Counted from the stretch's first letter, positions 53,541 through 63,682 are shown. The stretch: 64,000 bases of DNA from Allolobophora icterica (GCA_963556255.1 OY744611.1:1111030-1175029), one strand, 5' to 3'. The notes: a model not told the origin generated them from the letters alone. Numbers and translations: made by a program.

Positions 53541-54500
53541 ATGTCAGAAAGAAACCCTACTGGCGAAAAGCCATACAGTTGCGAGTTATGTCAGAAATCA
53601 TTTGCTTTTCATTGTTATCTGGAAAGGCACTTTAGAACCCATAGTGGTGAAAAACCACACACGTGTCAGTTATGTCAGAAATCATTTGCTCATGGTAATG
53701 CTCTGAAAAGGCACATGAGAACCCATACTGGCGAAAAGCCATATAGGTGTCAATTATGTCAGAAATCATTTAATGAAAGTTGTCATATGAACAGGCACAT
53801 GAGAATTCATACTGGAGAAAAACCATGCAGGTGCCAGTTGTGTGAGAAATCATTTGGTGACAGTGCTACTCTGAAAAGGCACATGAGAACCCATACTAGC
53901 GAAAAAGCATACAGCTGCCTGTTTTGTTATGAACCATTTACAGATATCAGTTCTCTAAAGAGCCATATGAGAACTCACACAGGAGTAAGCCAATACATTT
54001 GCGAGGTTTCTAATAAAGGATTAACAGAAATTGGAAATGAAAAGAAAGACATAAGTACTCATGCAACTGAGGAGCAACACACGTGGAATAAGCCTTTTAC
54101 CGAGAACAGTTCAGAAGCCAATCAGTTTAAACCCCATGCAGGAATACAGCCACAGGATCTTAAATTAGGAAGTGAAGCAATTGCTAACCTGTTCCGTCAT
54201 TTCATTACATTTAGTAGTACAGGCGATATTGGTATACCAAATGAACGTTTCTCATATACGGAATCCATTGGACTTGCAGATCGTTTACCGAAAATTAACG
54301 ATGGAGAATATCTGCCTATCAGCAAATTCAAATCTTCTGTGGATGCAAAAGAGTCTTTGTCAATATCTTTTGGATGTGGTATATGTGACGAATTGCTTGA
54401 AATAGAAAAGGAATTTTTAGACCATTGTGCTAGCCATCGATTTTCTCCACCTGACGATTTAGCTGCTGACCTTTATACTTACAGATTGGAACAGTTGTAA
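53541..54500 (+). CDS. C2H2 zinc-finger protein, 5 fingers (ZNF6)
   Basis: Predicted 319 residues. Five canonical fingers at about residues 10-150; helix positions -1,2,3,6: FCYR, HNAR, ECHR, DATR, DSSS. A sixth unit (YICEVSNKGLTEIGNEKK) has lost a cysteine, as has the seventh. A linker of about 120 residues (QPQDLKLGSEAIANLFRHF region, closely shared with ZNF7) precedes the C-terminal module: [40 protein letters not shown] chosen as the first in frame (MSERNPTGEKPY); it overlies a former CQLC finger motif in another frame. Not part of blocks A/B; closest relative in the window is ZNF7. Confidence 0.85.
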   Translation: MSERNPTGEKPYSCELCQKSFAFHCYLERHFRTHSGEKPHTCQLCQKSFAHGNALKRHMRTHTGEKPYRCQLCQKSFNESCHMNRHMRIHTGEKPCRCQLCEKSFGDSATLKRHMRTHTSEKAYSCLFCYEPFTDISSLKSHMRTHTGVSQYICEVSNKGLTEIGNEKKDISTHATEEQHTWNKPFTENSSEANQFKPHAGIQPQDLKLGSEAIANLFRHFITFSSTGDIGIPNERFSYTESIGLADRLPKINDGEYLPISKFKSSVDAKESLSISFGCGICDELLEIEKEFLDHCASHRFSPPDDLAADLYTYRLEQL

Positions 54501-55180
54501 GTTGAGCTAAAATGCCATAAACGAATTGGGATACATACTCGATTAGTTACTGTGTATGCTTTAATTTTAGAATACTTAGCTTGTAGGCGTTTTGGTGTAG
54601 AGAATCCAGAGTTTCCTCATTACAGGCACCACATACCTAAGGTATAGCCTTCTGCTCATATAATTATAAGACTGTTGAATTGCTGTAGGTCATCAAAATT
54701 AAAGTTTATGCTATAGTTACAAAAGATGCAGTAAAGTCTTTCGTTCTGGGTTCCACTACTTGACAATTTTATTGTTAAATATTCAATTTAGTTAAAAAAA
54801 TACTTCTACGGGACTAGATAACAGAGTGGTTAGCTGTGCATAATTTTGTGAGACTATTTTAGACTTAATAATTAGCCTATTGTCGTTGCATTCACGATTT
54901 TATAAGTAATAAAATTAATTAGCGTATTTTATTTATATTAAGTGTTGGATGTTATGTTTGATCGTTTAAATTTATATATGAAACATAAATGTGTATTATA
55001 TAATCATGGTTGTCGTGAATCCTGAATATTTGGCGTTTTGTTGTCTTTGGTAATTTTTATGATACACCTAATTCTGTTCTTAGCCTTCAAATAAATAAGC
55101 CGCAGGTTGTAAATTACATATAGGCCTACTTATTCTTCTTGAAATGGAATATCTCTGTTTAATAAACTGAAATTTTATAC
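54501..55180 (+). other. Conserved ZNF 3' flank (ZNF6)
   Basis: Uninterrupted version of the family 3' flank, running through GGCACCACATACCTAAGGTA, GTAAAGTCTTTCGTTCTGGG, GACTATTTTAGACTTAAT and AATAAATAAGCCGCAGG. It therefore shows the arrangement before the LINE insertion after ZNF1 and ZNF4. Confidence 0.75.
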
Positions 55181-55689
55181 TTCATGTTGATCTTTTCCAA
55201 GGTACTGGTCTCTAGTCTTTTCAACTAGTTTACAAACTCAAATTTCAATGTAATGACTTTCCATGAAACAAGACCACAGTGTGGGTAGGGTCGCAAGTTG
55301 AATTTGATGCCACGCAGTTTTAAAACTGAAGAATCTTTTGTTTCTTATTGCAGTGTATGACTGTATGCATTAGGATAATTAGCCTATGTTTTCAACGTAA
55401 AAATTATCTTCATTTACTTTAAACTTAAAGTTTAACCTTAATGGTTTTTGCGCAATATTTGGTTCGAAAAAAATTAATAGTGTCTCAATTTGGGGGCATA
55501 CGTTATGATTATTACAACAGTTTCAACACGATTTTCAATGCGAAAAAACACTGAATTATTTATGTAAAGTTCTTGGTCATTATTTATCTTTAATTTATCT
55601 CTATGCAAACTTTTTGTCTTCAAAAACGTCATTTCCCTCCCCTTAAAATTTCACACGACAGTACAATTATCAATATCTTAACTAAACAC
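55181..55689. other. AT-rich spacer
   Basis: No repeats or coding signals recognised. Confidence 0.4.
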
Positions 55690-55815
55690 ACGTTATGGCA
55701 GCCATGCAAGGCGCCAGCCCGACGGGGTTGCGGGAATCGAACCGCGTACTGCTTCTCTCCTGCTGCTCTCCTGGCCATGAGTTTTACCATTACTCTATCT
55801 CCCTCCACTATACAA
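55690..55815 (-). mobile_element. tRNA-derived SINE-like element (minus strand)
   Basis: Minus strand has GGTTCGATTCC (55734-55744), a perfect pol III B box, about 45-50 bases after an A-box-like TAGAGTAATGGTAAAAC. A fold like a complete tRNA is not evident (the ends do not pair well), so a tRNA-derived SINE or tRNA relic is preferred over a functional tRNA gene. Confidence 0.55.
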
Positions 55816-55855
55816 TCATACTGCATTAAGTTAATGAGCTATTAATTGTATTGTA

Positions 55856-56509
55856 TTGTATCTAGAAATTTATAAAGCGCCTCTCGCAGAATAACTATTC
55901 AGAGGCGCTCTCAGCACAGAAGCCCCGGGGAATCAGAAATGTCTTTAGGGAACGCGACACCGATGAGGAAAAGCCAGTCATTAGTTTGGCCCTGAGCACA
56001 GGAGGAAGTTCATTCCAGATCGTGGGACCCACTATAGCAAACGCCCGATGCTGGGCCAAGGCAGTTTTAGCCCTGGGAACAAAAAGATCAAGCCGATTTA
56101 CAGAGCGCAATGAGCGAGAAGAAGATGCAGATAGCGGTTTTCGCAGATAGTTCGAGATATATTTTGGGGCAGAAGGTCGCTGAGATTAAGAGACAAGGAA
56201 AAGGATCTTATATCGGATGCGCGCAGCAATAGGGAGCCAGTGAAGGACATCAAGCATGTAAGCAGAGATATGGGCACACCGGGGGAGTCGAGCGATGAGC
56301 CTAGCAGAAGCATTTAGAACAGATTGAAGGGGTGAAAGACGCTGCTTGGGGAGACCCATGAGGAGCGAGTTACAGTAGTCCAAGCGTGAGCAGACAAATG
56401 CGTGAACTATGGTGGTAAAGACAGAAGGTGAGACCGAGCGTCTGATGGCCCTGAGACGCCTGAGTTGAAAGAAGCAGGAGCGAGTCATGTTGGATATATT
56501 AATGATCAT
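55856..56509 (-). mobile_element. 5'-truncated LINE 3' end (CR1/L2-like)
   Basis: Minus-strand RT C-terminus: MTRSCFFQLRRLRAIRRSVS, VCSRLDYCNSLLMGLP, SVLNASARLIARLPR, LHWLPIAARIRYKILF, then after a frameshift RAFAIVGPTIWNELPPVLR. The 3' end is GAGGCGCTTTATAAATTTC with a short (ATACA)n tail. Target-site repeats around TTAATGAGC flank it loosely. Confidence 0.8.
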
Positions 56510-56983
56510 TAATGAGCCAGATCTTCAATAGTATGTTCACTTCTTCCTTTATTGTATTATTTAAATTTCAAAATAGTAGGCCTAATCTTGGAAATAGGAT
56601 TGTTCACACACGACTATACCGTCCCAGTTGTTCGTAGAAAGTCAAAATTTATTCGATAGATGACAGGATATACTTCCAACATTTCCAGCTTACATTTCAC
56701 TCTAGCGAAACACTTTAATCGCTAGCCATTTTGTGCTGATAACAGTATAAAGCAGAGTATATGAAAATTCGACTTTAACGCAAACTCTGGTTAGATTCTA
56801 TAACTCTTTGCATATTATTTATTTGAAAAACATTTAATAAACGACAGCTAAGTCAGTGATGGACTTGCTAATCTTATGGTTTGAGGTTATTGCTTTTATG
56901 CTGAATGCGATGGCTGGAAAGTTATTACGACAAACCTTATACCAATAAATGTAAATGGTTTATGTAGCGACCGTATGACCTGG
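56510..56983. other. Unit spacer
   Basis: Recurrent block (GATGACAGGATATACTTCC, GCCATTTTGTGCTGAT, AAACGACAGCTAAGTCA, GGTTTGAGGTTATTGC). No gene is seen. Confidence 0.6.
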
Positions 56984-58341
56984 GGTAAAACCGTAGTTTA
57001 GGTTGGTAATTCCTTAAGAGAAGTTTAGGTTGCTAAATTATTTTAATCTCGGAAACACGCACTTGGTCATTTAATTAACATTTTAATCGCTCATCCCGCT
57101 TCTACTTTAATTAACATTTTAATCGTTCATCCCGCTTCCAGTTCAATTAACTTTTTAATCGTCATCCCGCTCCTAGTTTAATTAACATTTCAATCGTTCA
57201 TCCCGCTTTCAGTTTAATTAACATTTTAATCTTTCGTTTAATAATTTAGCAACCTAAAGTACGGGATTGAAAGCATGGTCTGAATTTAGCAACCTAAACT
57301 ACGGGATTACCCTTATTTCTATGCATTATATTTGGTTTACACTATGCAATCATCCAACTTCTAATTTCAATTTTTTTATATGAAATATTTTCATCGCTAA
57401 TCCAGCTGCTAGTTTGAGCAATGTTTTCATCGCTAGAGCAGCTTCTAGTTTTGGTTAGGTATCTACATAGAAATGTTGGTAAACGTTCGTTTTAGCGTAT
57501 TTAATTATTGGACGAAATGTCCACGTTCGCTTTAGCGTATTTAATTATTGGAAGCTGTATAAGCGATGAAAATAGAAATCAAAGTGGAAGCTGGATTAGC
57601 GATGAAAATATAAGTCAAACTGGAAGCTGGATTAGCGATGAAAAAGGAGATCAAACGAGAAGCTGGATGTGCAAAGAAGGTAATCCTCCACGTTCATTAT
57701 ATGTACACTCTTATAGGCTAGTGGATAGTTGTCAGCAATTGTGATGACTGATGAAAATATAACTCAGAATAGAAGTTGTATGATTGATGAAAATAGTATT
57801 GAAACTAGAAGCTGGATAAATGATGAAAATATTACATAATAAACGGAAACTAGGAGTTGGAATTGCGATGAAACTGTATCGTTTAACGCCGATAATTATC
57901 ATTGCCGTGGATGAGCGATGAAAACAATTCATAGTAAAACTTGAAATAGAAGCTGGATATGCGATGAAAATGAGCTAAAAGTGGAAGCTGGATGGATGAA
58001 CGATTAAAATGTGTAATATTAAACTGAACTAGAAGCTGGAAGGTGGATTAAATAATTAAATACGCTATTCATTTTTCCGAAATCCTGCCAATAATTAAAT
58101 ACGCTAAAGCGAACGTTTACCGAAATGTTTTCATCGCTCATCCACGGCAATAATTTCGGCACAAAAACGATATATTTTCATCGCAATTCCAACTTCTAGT
58201 TTGAGTTTTATTATGTTGTATTTTCATTAATCATCTAATTTCCAGTTTGATTTTTATTATGAAAGATTTTCATCGATAATCCAACTTCTAGTGTTGATTA
58301 GGTATCTACATAGAAATAATTTACCAACCTACGGTTTTATC
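56984..58341. mobile_element. Composite Merlin-like MITE with nested insertion
   Basis: Outer ends GGTAAAACCGTAG..GGTTGGTAA and the inverse TTACCAACC..CTACGGTTTTATC, flanked by the 8-bp TGACCTGG at 56976-56983 and 58342-58349. Other units have TGACCTCGACTCT at this place. Inside is a further terminus-like sequence (CTACGGGATTACC ending 57312), minisatellite arrays (57060-57240, 57350-57450, 58140-58310) and the complete inner element 57478-58121. The outer element is probably the remains of more than one insertion. Confidence 0.8.
57478..58121. mobile_element. Merlin-like MITE, complete (GGTAAACG family)
   Basis: 644 bp. Left end GGTAAACGTTCGTTTTAGCG and the inverse of it at the right (ending AGCGAACGTTTACC) match over 34 bp with one mismatch. 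GAAATGTT duplicates at 57470-57477 and 58122-58129. The interior is degenerate units of AGCGATGAAAATA.AA.TCAAA.TGGAAGCTGGAT. Confidence 0.92.
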
Positions 58342-58588
58342 TGACCTGGACTCTGCTCATTTTTCAATGAATTGATCGGGTGAGATCTTTCACCACCGCT
58401 GCCCGTGCAGCCCGTATTTCATGTCCCCGTTTGAATAGGAGCCTAGGGACCGTGCTAAGCCCGAGATTTACAACAGATGTCATTACACACAGTTACTTGT
58501 CATGTGTAACATTAGGGGTTTCAGCAAAACAAATTCTTTGCAATCGAATTACTGCTTTATTAATAATGAGGTCTTACTGTTATTTTAG
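58342..58588. other. Unit spacer
   Basis: TGACCTGGACTCTGCTCATTTTTCAATGAATTGATC and the CCGCTGCCCG, CCGTGCTA blocks match 51240-51400 and 62440-62580, in shortened form. No gene is seen. Confidence 0.55.
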
Positions 58589-58727
58589 AAGGTACATGAG
58601 GAAGACGAGCAGCATTCTATTAGAGCTTCAAAAGGCAGTTTTAGGACAAGATCTCGCCTCAATAAGAACAGTGGATTTTTTCGACTACAACTTTCACTCG
58701 ACATTGCGTGTGGTAAAAAGGCTATGA
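58589..58727 (+). CDS. Putative conserved exon upstream of ZNF7
   Basis: Acceptor-like TTACTGTTATTTTAG, then RYMRKTSSILLELQKAVLGQ, after which a deletion changes the frame (DLASIRTVDFFDY) compared with other copies (GLHLIDL). The end is thus divergent, but the KTSSILLELQ core is kept. Confidence 0.4.
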
Positions 58728-59068
58728 CAACAAGAATTGCAGAAACTTAATCAGGCAATTCCTTTGAAGTGCATACGAAAACTGATGCTTGTCAAAAGGC
58801 ATACAAATTCCAACTTTGGAGACTATTGTCAATAATTTTAGAAACCGTATGCTCAAGGTGATAATCTGAGAGCTCTTCAAAGAACCCAGAACCCATACTG
58901 GAGAAAACAGTGAAGTTATCAATTAAGTGAATAACGTGATGCTGAATATCGCAATTCAAACAAGAGAAAAAGGATACAGTTTCCAAATATATCGGAAGTC
59001 ATTTAGTCAAGGGGTAATCTGAAAAAGCACGAGAGCCAATACTAACAGAAATTATACATGCGCCAGCT
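58728..59068 (+). pseudogene. Decayed 5' region and fingers of ZNF7
   Basis: GAAGTGCATACGAAAACTGAT, then finger remnants (YAQGDNLRALQRTQ-like near 58846-58890; GYSFQIYRKSFSQG at about 58974-59015) in different frames. Confidence 0.6.
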
Positions 59069-60952
59069 ATGTCGGAGAGAAACCATTCTGGCGAAGAGCC
59101 ATACAGGTGCAACTTATGTCAGAAAACATTTGTTCAAGGTAGTCTTTTGAATGAGCATGTGAGAACACATTCTGGCGAAAAACCATTCAGGTGTCATTTG
59201 TGTCAGAAATCATTTTATTTTCCTTGTGATCTGAAAAGGCACTTGAGAACTCATACTGGTGAAAAACCATACACGTGCCAGTTATGTCAGAAATCATTTA
59301 CTGAAGATAATACTCTGAAAAGGCACATGAGAACCCATACTGGCAAAAAAACATTCAGGTGCCAGTTATGTCAGAAAACGTTTGTTGAGAGTAGTAGTCT
59401 GAAAAGGCATATGATAACCCATACTGGCCAAAAGCCATACAAATGCAATATGTGCCAGAAAACATTTGCTAAAGGTTATACTCTGAAAGAGCACATAAGA
59501 ACCCATACCGGGGAAAAACCATACCAGTGCCAGTTATGTCAGAAAACGTTTACTAATGGTAGTCTAGTGAAGACGCATATGAGAACCCATACTGGTGAGA
59601 AACCACACGAATGTCAGTTATGTCAGAAATCATTTAATCAAGGTAGTCATCTGAAAAGACACATGAGAACCCATACTGGCGAAAAAGCATACAGATGCCT
59701 GTTGTGTCAGAAATCATTTCTTGATTGTAATACTCTGAAAAGGCACATCACAACCCATTCTGGGGGAGAAGCGTACAGATGCCACGTGTGTGAGAAATCA
59801 TTTGCTGGAGGTAATACTCTGAAAAGGCACATGAGAATCCATACTGGCGAAAAAGCATACAGATGCCAGTTGTGTGAGAAATCATTTGCTGGAGGTAATA
59901 CTCTGAAAAGGCACATGAGAATCCATACTGGCGATAAATCATACAGATGCCAGTTGTGTGAGAAATCATTTCCTGGAGGTAATACTCTGAAAAGGCACAT
60001 GAGAATCCATACTGGCGAAAAAGCATACAGATGCCAGTTGTGTGAGAAATCATTTGCTGAAGGTGGTACTCTGAAAAGGCATATGAGAATCCATACTGGC
60101 GAAAAAGCATACAGATGCCAGTTGTGTGAGAAATCATTTGCTGGGGGTAATACTCTGAAAAGGCACATGAGAATCCATATTGGCGAAAAAGCATACAGAT
60201 GCCAGTTGTGTGAGAAATCATTTGCTGAAGGTGGTACTCTGAAAAGGCACATGAGAATTCATACTGGCGAAAAAGCATATAGATGCCGGTTGTGTGAGAA
60301 ATCATTCGCTGAATGTGGTACTCTGAAAAGGCACATGAGAATCCATACTGGCGAAAAAGCATACAGATTCCAGTTTCATCAGAAACCATTTACTGTTATC
60401 GGTTCTCTAAAGAGTCATAAGAGAACTCCCACAGGAGAAAGCCCATACATGTGCGAAGTTTCTAATAAAGGATTAACAGAAATTGGAAATGTTAAGAAAC
60501 ACAGAAGTACTCATGCAACTGAGAATCAACACATGCGCAATGAGCCTTTAACCAAGAACAGATCTTCAACCAAGCAGTTTAAACTCCATACAGGACTACA
60601 GCCACAGGATCTTGAATTTGGAAGTGAAGCAATTGCTAACCTGTTCCGTCATTTCATTACATTTAGTAGTACAGGCATTATTGGTAAACCAAATGAACGT
60701 GTCTCATATCCAGATCCTAGTGTAATTGCAGGTCCTTTACCGAAAATTGTAGATGGAGAATGTCTGCATATTAACAAATTCAAATCTCCTGTGGATGCAA
60801 AAGAGTCTTTGTCAATATCTTTTGGATGTGGTATATGTGACGAATTGCTTGAAATAGAAAAGGAATTTCTAGACCATTGTTCTGGCCATCGATTTTCTTC
60901 ACCTGACGATTTAGCTGCTGATCTTTACACTTACAGATTGGAACAATTATAA
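59069..60952 (+). CDS. C2H2 zinc-finger protein, 15 fingers (ZNF7)
   Basis: Predicted 627 residues, the longest family member here. Fifteen canonical fingers at about residues 12-430. Helix positions -1,2,3,6: QSLE, FCDR, ENTR, ESSR, KYTE, NSLT, QSHR, DNTR, GNTR, GNTR, GNTR, EGTR, GNTR, EGTR, EGTR. Fingers 9-15 are near-identical (84-bp repeats), use CEKSFA and GEKAY linkers and show only two specificities. Two degenerate units follow (YRFQFHQKPF; CEVSNKGL), then the linker and C-terminal module ([36 protein letters not shown]). The start is ATG; the exon may have a spliced 5' part. Confidence 0.87.
   Translation: MSERNHSGEEPYRCNLCQKTFVQGSLLNEHVRTHSGEKPFRCHLCQKSFYFPCDLKRHLRTHTGEKPYTCQLCQKSFTEDNTLKRHMRTHTGKKTFRCQLCQKTFVESSSLKRHMITHTGQKPYKCNMCQKTFAKGYTLKEHIRTHTGEKPYQCQLCQKTFTNGSLVKTHMRTHTGEKPHECQLCQKSFNQGSHLKRHMRTHTGEKAYRCLLCQKSFLDCNTLKRHITTHSGGEAYRCHVCEKSFAGGNTLKRHMRIHTGEKAYRCQLCEKSFAGGNTLKRHMRIHTGDKSYRCQLCEKSFPGGNTLKRHMRIHTGEKAYRCQLCEKSFAEGGTLKRHMRIHTGEKAYRCQLCEKSFAGGNTLKRHMRIHIGEKAYRCQLCEKSFAEGGTLKRHMRIHTGEKAYRCRLCEKSFAECGTLKRHMRIHTGEKAYRFQFHQKPFTVIGSLKSHKRTPTGESPYMCEVSNKGLTEIGNVKKHRSTHATENQHMRNEPLTKNRSSTKQFKLHTGLQPQDLEFGSEAIANLFRHFITFSSTGIIGKPNERVSYPDPSVIAGPLPKIVDGECLHINKFKSPVDAKESLSISFGCGICDELLEIEKEFLDHCSGHRFSSPDDLAADLYTYRLEQL
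59770..60365 (+). repeat. 84-bp tandem repeat array (fingers 9-15 of ZNF7)
   Basis: Seven finger units of exactly 84 bp with very high identity; differences concentrate in the helix (GGTAAT, GGTGGT, TGTGGT). A long open frame on the opposite strand is a by-product. Confidence 0.95.
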
Positions 60953-61480
60953 TTTGAGATATAAAAATGCCATAGAAGAATTGTGATTCCTTTAATATAT
61001 AGTTACTTTGTATCACTTTACTTTAATTTCAGAATACTTAGGCAGTAGGCATTATGTTGTAGAGAATCCAGAGGTTCCTCATTATAGGCACCACATACCT
61101 AAGTTGTTGCATTCTGTTCAAATAATTATAAGACTGGAATCGAATCATCGAAATAAAATGTTACGCTATAGTTACTAAAGACACAGTAAAGTTTTTCGTT
61201 CTGGGCTCCACAACTTGACAATATTATTGTTAATATTCAATTTAGTTCAACAAATACTTCTGCGGGACTAGATATTTAACGGAGCGGTTAGCTGTGCATC
61301 ATATTTTGAGACTATTTTAGACTGCTAATGGTTAGCCTATTGTCGCTGCATTCATGACTTATTAAGTAATAAAATTAATTAGTTTAATTTATTTAGGTTA
61401 AGTGCTGGACCTTACGTTTGATCATTTAATACAAAAGATAAATGTGTGTGTAATCAATTTTGTAATCAGGATCTGCTTTC
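60953..61480 (+). other. Conserved ZNF 3' flank (ZNF7)
   Basis: Uninterrupted family 3' flank: GGCACCACATACCTAAG, GTAAAGTTTTTCGTTCTGGG, TTAGCTGTGCATCATATTTT, GACTATTTTAGACTGCTAAT. It shows the LINE-free target site (CATCATATTTTGAGAC) of the insertion after ZNF1/ZNF4. Confidence 0.75.
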
Positions 61481-61965
61481 TTACTGTTCTCATTCTTATT
61501 CTTCTCGTTTTACTGTTTACTTTTGCTAACTTCCCAACTCTGCGTGGTTTGAACAGTCCAGGTGTCAGGCCGTATTGAGACAGAGCTGTTACACTAAGGG
61601 TTTCAGCAAGAGAAATTCTTAGCAGAAAATTAGTTTAAGAATTCCTGGAACAGTTGGAACTGGACCTTACCATTATGTCTAACTAATCACTTAACTACAA
61701 ACGGAAAACAATCATACTACTGTAACTAGATTAGCGATGAATATTATAATTAAAACTGGAAGCTAGATCACGCTTAAAATATGCTGCTAAATGTCTGTAA
61801 ACGAAACGTCTGTAGATGAAACGTAACTTTGTCCCGAGACCACAGGATCATTCAGCCAATGCACTAACACGACCACAGCTGTCCAGTAAGAGGAAGCCTT
61901 TCAAGAGATGGCTAATTTGTCTCCCGAGGTTGATTAACGGCGATGATTGATATAGATATAAGGCC
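61481..61965. other. Unit spacer
   Basis: 61555-61720 resembles 19095-19290. A single minisatellite unit (TTAGCGATGAATATTATAAT, GGAAGCTAGATCACG) at about 61731. No gene is seen. Confidence 0.45.
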
Positions 61966-62085
61966 GACTTTAACCACGTGAATACATGTAAATTCTTTGG
62001 AGTGTACTTAGACCAATACTTAACATGGAAGGATGATATGAATCGTACAGAAGGTAGCCATAAGTATTGGTATTGGAAACGGGAC
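61966..62085 (+). mobile_element. LINE reverse-transcriptase scrap
   Basis: Frame reads NHVNTCKFFGVYLDQYLTWK, then a K..SHKYWYWKR tail. This resembles the region after the RT catalytic box in LINE RTs (KFLGVYLD.LTWK). About 40 residues remain. Confidence 0.55.
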
Positions 62086-63034
62086 TACTAATAAATTACA
62101 TCATCACTGATATCCTAGTTGCTGTAGCGCTTCAAAATGTATTCGCTAGATGACAGGACATACATTCAAAACGCAAGCTTTCTTTTAATTTTAGACAAAT
62201 ACTGAAATCATTCGCCATTTTGTTCTGATTTCTACAGTATTAAACATACTTCGGGGTAATTCGACTGTTATGCCAAATCTGGTTAGATTCTACAACTCTG
62301 TGCATATAATTTAGTGGGAAAACACATTTAATAAACGACATCTAGGTTAATGAGAGAATTGTTAATCGTATGGTTTGAGGTTAATTTGTTTCTACCGCAG
62401 CCGATGGCTTGAAAGTCATTCCGTCGAACACGTGACCGTATAACTTCGACTCTGCTCATCTTTTAATGAATTCATCCGGTGAGATCCTTCACCACCGCTG
62501 CCCGTTTGAATGGGCTCCACTCCATTTCAGGCCCCCGTTTGATTAGGCGCGTACGGACCGTGCTAGCCCGAAATTTGCAATAGATGTCATTGGAAGTAGT
62601 TCCCATGCACCGTTTTTTATAACTCGTTGATCAATATGCGTTGATAAGTAATGTAAAGTTGGAAAGTAAGAAATCTTACGCTTTACCATTACTTTAACAT
62701 GGGCTGATTTTTGGGACTTGTTCTTTGGATATCGTCGTGGTCAATAGATAGGGGCCTACAGAGGGTTAACCCGAATCCCCGAAAACCCTGAAAATACACC
62801 AAAACCTGATTTCCCAAAACACAGTTTTATAGAAAGCGGCCCGAACTCCCGAAAACTAGTGAGAGATAAATTGTAAACTCCTATACATGAGAGACTTAGC
62901 GTGGCGTTGATGATTTTCGATATATTATTTTTGACTTGATGAACGATCATAATATGCTCTCAGTTTCTTTCCTGCAGAGGAAATGAATGATTATTAAATA
63001 ATATATGTTTAATATAAATGACGTACTTTTTATT
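62086..63034. other. Unit spacer upstream of a MITE
   Basis: 62130-62390 is the recurrent spacer block, 62440-62740 the CCGCTGCCCG..CCGTGCTA block. 62760-62880 has repeated CCCGAA..CCC motifs of unknown nature. 62930-63010 matches 51890-51990. No gene is seen. Confidence 0.55.
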
Positions 63035-63682
63035 GGTAAACGTACGTGTTAGCGTATTTAATTATTGGACGAAATGGCCACGTTCGCTTTAGCGTATTTA
63101 ATTATTGGAAGCTGTATGAGCGATGAAAATAGAAATCAAAGTGGAAGCTGGATGAGCGATGAAAATATAAGTCAAACTGGAAGCTGGCTAAGCGATGAAA
63201 ATGGAGATCAAACGAGAAGCTGGATGTGCGAAGCAGGTAATCCTCCACGTTAGGTGCGTTAATTATATGTACACTCTTATAGTGGATAGTTATCAGCAAT
63301 TGTGATGACAAGATGAAAATATAACTCAAACTAGAAGTTGGATGATTGATGAGAATATTATTGAAACTAGAAGCTGGCTAAATGATGAAAATATTACATA
63401 ATAAAACGGAAACTAGAAGACTTTGAAATTGCGATGAAACTATATCGTTTAACGCCGATATCATTGCCGTGGATGAGCGATGAAAACATATCATAGTAAA
63501 ACATGAAATAGAAGCTGGATATGCGATGAAAATGAGCTAAAAGTGGAAGCTGGATGGATGAACGATTAAAACGTGTAATTTTAAACTAAACTAGAAGCTG
63601 GAAGGTGGATGAAATAATTATTTACGCTATTCATTTTTTCGAAATCCTGCCAATAATTAAAACGCGAAAGCGTACGTTTACC
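63035..63682. mobile_element. Merlin-like MITE, complete (GGTAAACG family)
   Basis: 648 bp, a close sister of 57478-58121. Left GGTAAACGTACGTGTTAGCG, right CGCGAAAGCGTACGTTTACC. The 8-bp TTTTTATT flanks it (63027-63034, 63683-63690), and the empty site is preserved at about 52008-52020 in another unit. Interior of AGCGATGAAAATA.AA..CAAA.TGGAAGCTGGAT units in the same order as its sister. Confidence 0.92.

Noticed and set aside
55690..55815. Functional tRNA gene on the minus strand
   Set aside because: Good B box, but no convincing acceptor or anticodon stems; a tRNA-derived SINE fits better.
59770..60365. Regular repeats resembling a CRISPR array
   Set aside because: There are no unique spacers; the units are contiguous zinc-finger codons in an animal genome.
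59707..60389. Two long minus-strand frames opposite ZNF7 with repeated [17 protein letters not shown] units
   Set aside because: Antisense shadow of the 84-bp finger repeats; a repeat length divisible by three keeps the reverse frames open.
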